Assembly (NCBI GenBank): GCA_023078685.1
Contig: JALGAS010000003.1
Location: forward strand, 186,001-250,000
From: Neopestalotiopsis rosae
Lineage: Eukaryota; Ascomycota; Sordariomycetes; Amphisphaeriales; Sporocadaceae
Direction of reading: 5' to 3'
DNA: 64,000 nt
The first letter of the stretch is position 1, and each line of letters opens with the position of its first letter. The notes beneath the pieces were generated by a model that had not been told where the DNA came from, searched no databases, and worked only from the letters and a program-made list of their open reading frames with translations. The position numbers and the translations under genes were made by a program. Shown here piece after piece: positions 36,866 to 47,711 of the stretch.

Positions 36866-37919
36866 ATGGGTGTCTCTCGCAAAACAGTCCGCTTGGGTGT
36901 ATTCATTCCCACGGAATGCCAGCTACTCGATGCAGCCTGCGTTGATATACTGGCATCCATGTCCCACGAGTATCTGTCTCTGCTGACAGACATCATGCCC
37001 AAAGCTCTGATAGACAGTGCTCCCAGCGTCTCGATCCACTACATTGGTACCGTGAAGCCTGGCGAGCCCATTCCCATGACGGCGAACCAGAAGGTGGTCG
37101 CCACGAACCACTTTTCTGATGACGAGGTTGCTCCAGGCAAGATGGATATTATCATCGTGCCGGGTCCGGATCCGAGTACCACGTTTGACAAACCATCTCT
37201 CGAATGGTTGCGCCAGCAGGCAGAGTGTCCCACCAGTATGTATGCCCCTTCGTTTCATGGTTATCGTGCCGGCCCCTCTGCGTGTCGGGCTCCTTTGGCT
37301 TCGTACTTGGATGGGTGCCTCCATAAAAAAAAGAGACATGCTTCGCCGTTGCCGTTCTTTCAGACAACTTGCTGACACAAATACTGGGACAGCCGATATC
37401 CTTAGTGTTTGCACTGGTATATTCATCTGTGGCTATGCTGGCCTTCTGAATGGTCGTACGGTGTGCGGGCCAAGAGCATTGCAAGACACCATCAAGGAAA
37501 AGTTTGGCGAAGACATTGTGCAAAAGGGCACAGAGCTCAGATGGGTACAGTCTGGGAATTTCTGGAGCAGTGGTCAGTACAGCGTACATCTCTCTTCTCT
37601 ACTTGCACCTCTTTCTCCTCGTCAAAGATGCCGTCGGGATTGTTAGCTTCTTTCGTGAGCAGAGATGTTGTCGGCATGTATATATAACATTGCTAACCCG
37701 TGGAGATGTTCAGGCGGTGTAACCAATGGAAACGACTTGGTGGCCGCGTACGCTCGTCACAAAACCGAGTTCTTCCCAAGGCCTCTGGTCGAAGTCTGCC
37801 TGGAAATGACAGACACGGGCGATCGTGCTCAGGTATATGGCAAGAGCCAGTCGAGGTTCGTATTGGGCATGATGCTTCATACGTTCCGTGCTTGGGCATC
37901 GAGTTTCTGGCGGTCGTAA
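36866..37919 (+). CDS. DJ-1/PfpI-family protein
   Basis: Three exons, 36866-37235, 37393-37572 and 37714-37919, phases exact; 251 residues. The fold is a class I glutamine amidotransferase-like flavodoxin fold. The nucleophile is Cys130 in SVCTGIF (the elbow), with the conserved Glu17 in PTECQLLD that polarises the Cys in DJ-1 proteins. Later NFWSSGGVTNGND carries the family's glycine-rich loop, assembled across the second junction. Members act as glyoxalases, chaperones or hydrolases for damaged metabolites and are often stress-induced. Many similar genes occur per fungal genome, so the exact activity cannot be assigned. The C-terminus ends shortly after a Phe/Trp-rich helix. The two introns (157 and 141 nt) are relatively long. 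Confidence 0.87.
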
Positions 37920-39740
37920 TGTGCCACGTGCTGAAGGGACTTGTACGAAAGGAAGGCCATATAAACTCTGTATCGTCTGACAAGGGCAGGTAAACGTTTG
38001 TGTAGTAGTATACTGTAGTCAAGGGGGGCTGTCAATTGTCTTTGATGCAGGTCGGCAACACGCGCAACTCTAAATTCCACGCAGGTCTCAGAGCGATATG
38101 CGTTTCGAGGATGCGCAATTCGGAGTATTCCATGCGTGGTCTCACTTTGCCGGCAAGGTTGTATAAGTCGGGGTGGCCTAGTGAACTTGAAGCAGAACAG
38201 ACTATAGGAAATAGATGCTGGTATTTCAATATTATATATATATCAAAACACTGGACATACACATCCTTTTCTTCTATTCTCTTCTTTTTCAACAACAGAA
38301 AAAAGGAACAAGAAAAAAAAAAACAACCCAACGCGCACGAGGGAAAACAGCGGGCAGGCTGCACTTTTTAGCTAGGCGGTACGTTCGGAGGATTCAAACA
38401 TTCGTTGTACGGATGCAGCGGCAGTCATCCCATGTCCAACGTCATATCAAGGACGACACGATCCAATGGTATCGCGTTTTTGCGAATGCCAAGAGCCCAT
38501 AGAGCCCCAGTTTCAAGCAAAGTCCAGCGATTTCAGCGAGTCCAGCGCAAGTCCAGCAAAAAAAATGCCAGAGCGCGCCATACCCCAATGGGGAACCACG
38601 GGGTCTGACAAGATGCCGGAAGCCACGGAGAGAGTTCAGGACCAAAGGGTAGGAAAGAAGATAGAGTATACCGATTAAAGATTTAAGCATGGCTACCTAG
38701 CCAGGAGGGCAAAAAGCTTCTTTTCGGGATTCTGCTGTCTCCCGATGACAAACCATCGGACCCCGAGGTTTCCTTTCATAGCGTGAGTACGAATACGGGC
38801 ATGTTCTGTCCTTGCTTTCCTCTCTGGAGTGGACCCCAACTCAACGTTCTTCATGGTTGGTGGATTGGCAGAGGTAGTGAAAACGATACTGAGGTCTAGA
38901 AGATTGTGCCTACTTCGTATGCACAGGCAGACGTTCGCGGTGTCGTTCATTATTCGACCAAGAGGGTCAATGCTGCCTAAGAGGCTGCATTCATGTATAA
39001 CTTCAATCATGTACGTGCACATGCAGGTTGCCGACTCTTCACCCAGGCAACAACACCGGCAACAGCATACAGGCCATCCTTGGTACTGTCGCTCGTCTTC
39101 TGCATTGTTCGTCAATATGTGAATACTTGTTCATCTTGAGAGGGGGTTTTGGTCGCCAGTATTCATATTGACTTGATTGACATAGAAGACAAAGGACTTG
39201 AGAGTTGTGATTATAACGCGGATTTGCAAGCACGAGACATTGCACCCATTTTGGTCACTCCAACGTCAGCCTTGTGAAAAAATAACAGGGCAGAACTGCT
39301 TCAGTATTTCATGTGAGCAAAGAACTGACAGAACTGGAAAGAACGTCAATGGACCCGCCCAAACCAAAGCTCTTAACCTTTAGCGCCGTTGCTACGGCGC
39401 AGATAAGAGCACCTGCAGCACTAGCGCCTCTTATCGGGCGGCGGTGGGGTGAATTTTTTGGCAGCGCCTATGAGCGAGACAAGCGGCGAGCTCAGAACTT
39501 TTTTTTTTCTTCCCTCCTGGACTCGCGACTCGTTACTCGAGGAAGAAAAAAATTTGGCCTTGCAACTTTCGTTCCTTGAACATCTTTTACTTATATCACC
39601 AGTCAGACTTCTTCCTGTCTGGTTCAACTGCGATCTATTTTTGAATCTTTTCTTGTGTATCAATTGCTCTACGCAATTACTTTTTCATCCCATACACGCA
39701 GCCTTACTCCAACTCGAGTTTCCAACCTCTAATCTTCACA
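37920..39740. other. intergenic, no gene supported
   Basis: A 140-codon minus-strand open frame at 38693-39115 was considered but not accepted. AT-rich stretches are found near 38220-38330. The last 250 bases before ATG 39741 are C/T-rich, as expected for the leader of an abundant nucleolar protein. Confidence 0.4.
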
Positions 39741-41417
39741 ATGTCGTCCATTGCCGTGTACGGCCTCGAGGTCCCGCCGATCGGCGTCCTCATTCCCTCG
39801 ACTGGCGAGGACAGCATTCCCAATGCTGCTGTAAGTCACAGTCCATTGCCATGCCCATCATCGAAACATGGATGCCTTCGTCGGCCATGATGTTTTTCTT
39901 AATGGGAACTGCGCTAGAGGGCACTTGCCTTCCATCTCCAAAGACCCTAAGCTGACTTATCCTGTGTCCAGTACCGCATTACCATGGCTGCCATTGACCC
40001 TACTGAGGCTCCTGAGGCTGATGACGATGGCAACATCCCCGACAAGCCTCGTGCTACCCTGAAGCTCATCCGTCAAAAGTTCGCCGACCTTGATGACGAG
40101 ATGGACAACGAGTACCTTGAGGCTCTCATGGGTGGATCCGACGATGAGGAGGACAGCGACGAGGATGCCAACGGCGGTCCCAGCGACCCTTCCAAGTCCA
40201 AGAAGGCCAAGGCCGAGGCCGCCCTCCAGAAGCTCATTCAGGCTGCCCAGGAGGAGCAGGACGACTCCGACGACGAGATGGCTGACGCTGATGGCAAGGC
40301 CAACGGTAAGAAGGGCAAGAAGGCCGCCAAGGGCAAGGAGCCTGCCACCTCGAGCGACGACGATGAGGAGGATAGCGAAGATGACGACGAGGGATACGAT
40401 CTCGAGGAGTTTGTTATCTGCACTCTTGACACTGAGCGCGTAAGTTTATTCACAAAACTTTGAGACGATCTCCCACCTGCTAACTCGTATTCCAGAACTA
40501 CCAACAGGCCATTGATATCACCATTGGACCCAAGGAGAAGGTCTTCTTCCGTGTCGTTGGTACCCACTCCATTCACTTGACTGGAAACTACATCATCGAG
40601 GATATTGATGAGGATGAGGACGACGAGGACGAGGAGGACTACGATGACTTCCCCAACGAGCTTGAGGAGATGTACGGTGAGGGTTCCGACTCTGAGGAGG
40701 ATGAGCTTGACGGTCTTGAGGACCCTCGCATCACCGAGGTCGACTCCGAGGAGGAGGCCCCCAAGCTGGCCCAGACCAAGAAGGGCAAGAACAAGCGCGC
40801 CGCCGAGGAGGAGGCCGAGAGCCTTGACGCCATGATCGCCAAGGCCGACGCCGCTGAGGACAAGAGCAAGAAGCAGCAGAAGAAGCTCAAGAACAACAAG
40901 GGAGAGGCCGTTGAGACCAAGGCCAAGGAGAGCCCCAAGGACGCCAAAAAGGTTCAGTTCGCCAAGAACCTCGAGCAAGGCCCGACTGGACCCGCAGCTA
41001 ACGCCGAGAAGGGAGCCGCCCCTGGTGTCAAGGTCGTTCAGGGAGTCACTATCGATGACCGCAAGATTGGCAAGGGCCGTCCTGCCAAGAACGGAAACAA
41101 GGTTGGCGTCCGATACATTGGCAAGCTCCAAGATGGCAAGGTCTTTGATTGTAAGTTTTCTTCATGATGTGCTATGCAACATTAAGCTATGATGCTAACT
41201 CTTTTCCACAGCCAACAAGAAGGGCAAGCCTTTCACTTTCGGCCTCGGCAAGGGCGAGGTTATCAAGGGATGGGAGATCGGTCTTGAGGGTATGCAAGTC
41301 GGTGGAGAGCGCCGCATCACCATTCCTCCCAAGTTGGCCTACGGCAGCAGATCTCAGCCCGGCATTCCTGGCAACTCCACCCTGGTCTTCGACATCAAGC
41401 TGCTCGAGATCAAGTAA
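39741..41417 (+). CDS. FPR4: nucleolar FKBP-type prolyl isomerase (Fpr3/Fpr4)
   Basis: Four exons, 39741-39830, 39972-40439, 40496-41150 and 41212-41417; 472 residues, with every donor GTAAG(T). The N-terminal part (about 1-215) is a nucleoplasmin-like domain interrupted by long acidic tracts ([21 protein letters not shown]). A basic, Lys-rich linker and a second acidic tract follow. The last 105 residues are a complete FKBP domain with [15 protein letters not shown] and [14 protein letters not shown], the rapamycin/FK506 pocket. In yeast Fpr3 and Fpr4 are nucleolar histone chaperones that isomerise prolines in histone tails and affect rDNA silencing. The role here is inferred from the same architecture. 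The first exon encodes only 30 residues (start of the nucleoplasmin core). Confidence 0.95.
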
Positions 41418-42492
41418 ACTACTCGCTCCTCATCTGAAATAGAGGACAGACGTTTCTACAACACATAATACCCTTATTTCCTCTGCAGTTTAGCACATCT
41501 GCATGTGGCTTGTACGACGAGACAAATTTCCTATTATATCTTGCGCTGTGAGGTCTACGTCTCCGACCTGCGCGAGTCTGCGATGATCCGGTCCTTCTCC
41601 CAGATCCGGGAAGCAGATGTTGTTACAAGGGATGACGAGCTCCATCATTGCATCACAGGCGTAGAAAAGTTGGTTTCATAATCGAGGTACCGGGTTTTCT
41701 TTTCTGCAAATATTTGTCCTTTGTACATGGCGTGGTGGCGGAAGGACGCTACCAAATGAATAAAAAAAATTATGAAATATTCTTCTCACTGTCTCTTTGT
41801 TGATATCGCGATGAGTATGAACGTTCTCACTGTAGTCAAACATTCAATCGTGACTGTCATTTGTGACCCAAGTGAGCCTTACATCGACACCACTCACAGG
41901 TGAACTAGAGCGGCATATAGGAAGTATCAGCACGAGGGTCTTTTCGCGACTCTAGCAGGAACTCCGATGAAGCCTTACCTCCGCACTTCCTAAGCGGTAA
42001 CCAAGTATGTGCCACCAACGTAATCGCCCCCCAGTCCATGGATCGGTCTTTTGCTTGAGCATTTGGGTGGGATTGCCCGTTGTCCCTGCCCAAATACTCA
42101 AGACAATTGCAGCAACTGATTAGCTCTTTCATCCGCCACAATGCGGGCGTGACATCATGCCAATCCAAGCTGTCCTTTGCCTTGCTTGGACTTCTCGTTT
42201 GACCTTCTTTTCTCCTCCTCTTCGTCCTTGATAAACACACAAGCCGTCTACGTTGGGCAATTTTTTGTTCTCTGGGAACCCCCGACAGAAGGAAACGGAG
42301 ATATTGATTACTGATCGATTGTATCACTCATTTATTCCATCACTTTGAACATTACTTTCCAAGACGCTGGCAGCCCATTACTGACCAGGCAGGAATGCGT
42401 TCTTTTCAATCAGTCTTTTTGCTCGTCATGTTTCTACTTTTCTCTGATAACTGAAGGTGTCACCAAATACTGACCTGCAACCACACGACACC
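41418..42492. other. intergenic, 3' flank of FPR4 and kinase promoter
   Basis: No supported coding frame was seen. A minus-strand open frame at 41905-42327 has random composition. Confidence 0.45.
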
Positions 42493-45439
42493 ATGAAGCG
42501 GCCCATGAACGAAGGAAGGGCACCTGCTTCAACCCAGAACTATACCACACAAGATGCAGCACTCCTCCAAACACCACCTCCAGAGTCGCCGAGGGCATCT
42601 ATGGAACGACCTCGGAAGTTGAGACGCCAGAGCTCGAGGGTGCTGACTGCTCTTCGCTCACTCACGAATAGTGGTATGGTGCTTGCTCCTTTGTGTACTA
42701 TTGAGATATTCAAGCATTGGCAAATCCAAGAGCTAATAAGTTCCAGCTGCATCTGGATCCTTCAGGGACACGGGCACTATTGACGCAGCAGGTGCTTCTT
42801 TGCAAAACGGCGGCGAACGTCGTTCTCTAAAAAGAGTATTCTCGCTGTCGGCGCTACGAAGTCCATTCAGTCCTAGACAGACGATCGTCCGACGCAGGCC
42901 CAAGTCAAGGCCGTCTGCTCCTTCTTTTAGCCGGCTTCAATCACCCATCTCAGACTCGGAGGGCCAATTCCAAGATGCCCCGGTGTCCAACAGCACTAGC
43001 AATAGCCATACAGCGTCAAGTGGCCCATTATCGGCACTTACCAGTGACAATAACACGACTCCCATAACATCTTATGATTCGAAATTCTCAAAATCAAGTA
43101 GCAATACTCATTCTGGCGACAAGAAGCTAAAGTCAACTCCGAGTGTCATTCGACGCAGCAAAGAACCCGAACTTGGCTCTAGAGACTCGCCTTTGGAACC
43201 CATTGTAGAGACAGTGTTGGATCATTGGACCCCAACCATCAGAACCGTTGAGAAGGCTGCCGCAGCAAAGATTTATCTGGAGACTTACTACAACGAAATT
43301 CTGTCCAAGCCGAGTCCCAGAGCTCTGCGCTTACAGTATCTCAGAGCCCAGCTATACCGTAGCGATCTCTCACCTCAGGAGAAACACGCCAGACATGCAG
43401 AGTTTTACAAAGGAGAGACCAATCATCTCAGAGAAACCCGGATAATCAGATCGAGGAGCTTTGTGCCAACACTCAGGGGTTTGAGAGGAAGGTTTGATGG
43501 TAGGTATGAGGTTCTCAAGATTCTCGGCAAAGGAAGCTTTGGTGTTGTGCGACTTGTGCGAGAGAAAGCCTCGGACGAGTCCACAAGTCCCGGCAGGCAA
43601 CCATCTGTCTTTGCCATGAAGGTGATCAGAAAATCCGCAATGATACGCACCAGTCAAGAAGGCCACCTGAGGGCAGAGCGGGACTTTTTGGTTTCATCCG
43701 ACGGATCAAACTGGTGAGAAGCTCGTCGATATCATGCGGGTGACTGGAGCTAATCTTTTTGTTACATTAGGGTTGTACCGTTGGTTGCAAGCTTTCAAGA
43801 TGCTGCCAATTTGTATCTCGTCATGGAGTACATGCCAGGCGGCGATTTTCTTGGCTTACTGATTCGAGAAAACATACTCAGTGAACCAGTAACCAAGTTT
43901 TACATCGCCGAAATGATATTGTGCATTGAGGAAGCACATGGCCTGGGGTTCATCCACCGAGACATCAAGCCTGACAACTTTCTTGTATCTGCTTCTGGTC
44001 ATCTCAAGATCTCAGATTTCGGGCTTGCTTTTGATGGTCATTGGTCACACGACACAGGCTACTACCATACCCACCGGTATAGTCTTGTACACAAGCTGGG
44101 TCTATCCATTGAGGGCGATGCTCAGGATCGATCTGAAGGCTTTGGAGGCACGATGAAATGGACCCGGAACGTCGCAGAGGGTATGAGAAAGCACGAACGC
44201 AAAGACGGACAGCTGGGATCAGTCAGTGCTGATTGGGAACCTCTTCTTGATTGGCGCAATCGTTGCGGTAATCGTACAGCCGCCCGATCAGTGGTCGGAA
44301 CCAGCCAATACATGGCCCCCGAGGTGATCCTCGACGGCGTATATGACGCAAGATGCGACTAATGGAGTGTCGGCATTATCCTGTACGAGTGTTTGTACGG
44401 ACATACACCCTTCCTCTCAGAAGCAGGCGGCCGGCAGGAAACCAAGCGCAACATCGTGAATCACAAGCAGACATTTGCTTTCCCACCACGACCCCTGATA
44501 TCGAATCGAGGCATGGAGCTCATGAGCTGGTTGATTTGCGAGAAGGAAAGCCGGCTATGTTCAAAGCGCTACCAGATCAATGATGTAGAACACCAGCAGT
44601 CTCCGACACTCAGATCTCCCAGACGTCGGCGACATGATGTGATGGGCCGCGCGGTTCATCCTCACGATGCAGAGGACCTCAAAGCACACAGATGGTTCCG
44701 TGACATCCCCTGGAATCGTCTTCATCTGATACCGCCGCCATTTGTGCCTCGACTTTCGGACATGGAGGACGCGCATTATTTCGAGGAGGATGAGCCGATA
44801 TCAGATTGGTCCGAGTCGCAGCCCGATACTGATACTGATATGGAAGCAGATGTATACACAACACCAGCGAATAGCATGGCATTGGGGACACTTCCAATGA
44901 CTCCTCCCAGCGCTGTAGATGGGTCAGCGCTTCCATACACCCATGCTGCCGCTTCATCCGCCTCTTTGCCGCGTCACAGCCCGCGGAAAATGGCAGAAAT
45001 GCATGCAACACTGGCAAGCTGGCCCAAGCCGATTCGGACAGTCATGTCACAACTTGTGGCTTCGCCGTATGATTCAATACGACTCAGACGTATTCATCGT
45101 GAGATTGAGAACATGTCACTCGATCCAAGGGAAGTTGAGAGGCTCAAGTTGTTTGTGCGGAACTTTGGAAAGAAGGAGCGAAAACGGCCTCGTGACCGGC
45201 TATTAAGAGACCGCCGTACAAAAGGTGCAGTGTTGGAGATTCGCAAGCAAAGTGCGTTCTTGGGCTACACATGGACGAGAATGGACGGAAGAAACTTTTT
45301 ATACAGGGCTTGCGAATCGAGCAAAATAGAGGGCACAGGTAATCTCCCTGAAAACCTTTGCATGAACGATAAAAGAGAGGGAGCAACTATAGCGGCATAT
45401 AGAGCCCGGTATGGTAACCAGATTAGGATTAGAGGTTAA
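42493..45439 (+). CDS. NDR-type AGC protein kinase interrupted by an in-frame TAA
   Basis: Three exons, 42493-42673, 42747-43713 and 43771-45439; 939 codons counting the internal stop. The N-terminal 250 residues are Ser/Thr/Arg-rich. A helical stretch (KAAAAKIYLETYYNEIL) resembles the Mob-binding region of NDR kinases. The kinase domain has GKGSFGVV, Lys352 in AMKV, the catalytic Asp447 in HRDIKPDN, Asp465 in DFG, an NDR-type activation insert (GHWSHDTGYYHTHRYSL), and SQYMAPEV. Codon 580 (44360-44362) is TAA, where the family has Trp (or Tyr) in CD-x-WSVGIILYECL. The frame then continues intact for 358 codons, with the rest of the C-lobe and a hydrophobic motif (FLGYTWTR). It may be corrected by A-to-I mRNA editing, as in Fusarium PUK1, or it may be a recent nonsense allele or a sequence error. 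Without correction the product lacks half its C-lobe and should be inactive. Confidence 0.85.
44353..44376 (+). promoter_or_regulatory. hairpin presenting the internal kinase stop codon in its loop
   Basis: The 5' arm ATGC-GAC (44353-44359) pairs with the 3' arm GTC-G-GCAT (44369-44376). This gives seven Watson-Crick pairs with one bulged G (44372), plus a possible G-U pair outside. The nine-base loop, 44360-44368, begins with the in-frame TAA. Fungal A-to-I editing favours adenosines in hairpin loops with U on the 5' side, and the first A of this TAA fits. The pairing was found by eye, not by folding software. Confidence 0.5.
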
Positions 45440-45828
45440 ACTCGTGGTTGGGATTGGAGCTCCTTCGCTATTGCGTGGTAGACGAGAGACGATGATGGAT
45501 TTGAAGCTTTGAACTCTGTATAATTTTTCGAGTAACAAATATTTCTAGGGAGGAAGATGGGGTATGACGGTGGCGAAAAGCATTGCTAATCAGTATTGAA
45601 TAGATGTTATTCATATGGTTCGATGTCTTGTGTGTGATAATCACACATGGTGTTCTAGGTCTTGGAAACAGCTCTTCTTCACATGAACTTTCCGAGTAGC
45701 TTTATAAAATGGTGATGGGTCGAGGTTATAATTGTTTGATATTATGCTTATACGATGGAATCATATGACTTTGCAGGGAACCCCATCTCAAGTGGTTCGG
45801 TACATACTTTTCGACTGGGAATATTGTT
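45440..45828. other. intergenic between convergent kinase and SWD3 genes
   Basis: An AT-rich 3' flank shared by the two convergent genes. It has no coding frame. Confidence 0.5.
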
Positions 45829-47686
45829 TCATTCCTCGTCTTTAATCTCTACGTCTTGTGCTGGAGTTCCGCCCGGGTTTTCCTCGTCCCCATTCACAGC
45901 CGGAGTCTCGCCAGCAGCGCCATCAGAATCAACCATTGGCTCGTCTTCTGTACTATCACTATTGCCGACCACGCCGACCCCGACGCCATTGGACATGATG
46001 GCCTCGGGCGGCTGGTGCCGCATCACCTTTATTTTGCCGTCCTGGCCACAGCTGACCATGGTGTCGCCGTTCACATCGACCCAAAAGCAGACGCCGTCGT
46101 GGACGCCCTCGATGCGCTGGACAATCTCCTTGGTCTTGACGTCCCAGAGGACGATGTCGCCATCCTCGCTGGCGGCGGCAATAAAGGCGTTTTTATTGCT
46201 GCCGCCGCCGCCGCCGCCATTGGTATTATTACTATTGCTGTTACTATTACTGATGTTGTTCTTGTTGCGGCTGCCGGCGGCATCGCCACTGTCGTCAATG
46301 GAGCCAAAGCAGCCGCCAATGCTGAACCCCTTGTTGGTGTGGCCCTGGTACGTCTTCTTGACCGAGCCCGAGACGTAGTCCCAGAGGCGCAGGCACGAGT
46401 CCATGCTGAAGGCGAGCACGTAGCGGCCGTTGGGGGCGAAGCAGACGGACGTCACGGGCGGGTTGTCCTCGTGGACCATGGTGCGGAGGCACTGGCCCGA
46501 GAGGGTGTCCCAGATTCGGCTGCGCAAAAAAATTATAAGCAAAGAGTTATATGCAAAAAAGGTAGGTACAAAAAAAAATAAATGATAAAAAAACATGTAC
46601 TCACGTTAATCCATCGGTACTGCAACTGACGACCAATGTCCCGTCGACGCTAAAGTCTATACCACTGACCGGATCGCTATGGGCCGGAAGACTCCTCATC
46701 AGCCGGCCGGCCCTCACATCCCAGAGGAAGACGGCCTCGTCGTAGCTGCCGCTGGCGAGGATGTTTCCCTTTGGCGAAAAGGCGAGGCAGTAGACGTAGT
46801 TGTGATGTCCCAACAGGGGGCGCGCGCGCTTCGGCCGGCCCGTCACGCGGTCCCACAGCCGAATGGCCTTGTCGTCGGAGCCCGAGGCGAGCACCTTGGA
46901 GTCGGGCGACCAGGCCACCGTCGACACGCCCGCCATGTGGCCCACCAGCGTGTCCATGTGGCGGCCCGTCGCAGCCTCCCAGATCTTGATGGTGCCGTCC
47001 GCCGACGCCGACGCTATCCACCGGCCGTCGGGCGATATGCGCACCTGCGAGATGGGCTTCTGGTGGCCCCCGAGCACCAGGCGCGGCTTGAAGTTGGGCT
47101 TGACGCGCTGCTTCTGCTTCTGCTCGTCGGCCTGCAGCAGCAGCGCTTGGTCCGCCGGCGTGGCCGTGTCGGCCTCATTGTGTGGCGTCTCGAGCGGTGT
47201 GGGCTCCTCCCCCGATGCGGACACGGGCGACGGGGACCGAGACACGGACCGGGAATCCGACTGCGACCTCGACCTCGACCTCGACCTGGACTCTTCCGAG
47301 TGCGACCGCGACCGCGACCTTGACCTTGATTCTGACCTTGATCGCGTCCCCGATCTGGACCTCCGGGACAGTCTGCTGCTGGACTGCGAGCGTGACCGGC
47401 TTCGCGACGTGCTACGGTCGCTGTAGTAGCCATCAGCCGCCTTCTTGTTCTTTGCCTTCTTCTCGTCTTCAATGTTATTGCTGTTCTTGTTTTCGGCAGC
47501 GGCGTGACTCGGGCTCCGGCTCTCCTTTGGCTTATTGCGCGCGCGCATGGGGACCTTTAGAGAGGGCTTCTCATCGTTGCCGCTGGTGGTCGCGGCCTCG
47601 TCCTCGTCGTCATCATTGTGCACTCTGCGTCGCTTGGACCGGGGTTGAATGGCCGTGGCCTCGCTGGTTGGCTCCGTATCTGACAT
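45829..47686 (-). CDS. SWD3: WD40 protein Swd3/WDR5, COMPASS histone methyltransferase subunit
   Basis: Two exons, 47686-46605 and 46519-45829, joined over an 85-nt intron; 590 residues. Residues 1-195 are disordered, with an Arg/Ser dipeptide-rich block near 90-150. A seven-bladed WD40 propeller follows from about residue 205. Repeats such as GRWIASASADGTIKIWE, KVLASGSDDKAIRLWD and NILASGSYDEAVFLWD are clear. DNPPVTSV, LRLWDYVSG and TKEIVQ match the WDR5 signature. WDR5/Swd3 is the scaffold of the Set1/COMPASS complex, which methylates histone H3 lysine 4 in the nucleus. A low-complexity Asn/Ser/Gly insert of about 40 residues lies between late blades (loop), and an acidic tail ends the protein. 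ATG 47686 is chosen because the upstream in-frame codons come only from the C tract that abuts it. Confidence 0.92.
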
Positions 47687-47688
47687 TT

Positions 47689-47711
47689 GGGGGGGGGGGG
47701 GGGGGGGGGGG
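47689..47711. repeat. 23-base homopolymer (G on plus, C on the SWD3 sense strand)
   Basis: An uninterrupted run of 23 G on the plus strand. On the minus strand it is C23, ending two bases before the SWD3 start codon, so it lies in the 5' leader. Such tracts are unstable in length and the plus strand could form a G-quadruplex. Its exact length in the assembly should not be trusted. Confidence 0.9.

Noticed and set aside
38693..39115. Minus-strand open frame of 140 codons
   Set aside because: No start context, splice support or recognisable motif. The Cys-rich start comes from a CAACA repeat. It cannot be excluded, but is not supported.
40238..41131. Minus-strand open frame of 297 codons rich in Leu, Val and Ser
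   Set aside because: Antisense to the acidic tracts of FPR4. GAG/GAC codons read backwards as Leu/Val, so it is an artefact.
44339..44367. A 29-nt GTATAT...CTAAT...GAG 'intron' that would remove the kinase stop codon
   Set aside because: It is far shorter than any other intron here, would delete the conserved YDARCD block, and 29 is not a multiple of three, so the frame would be lost.
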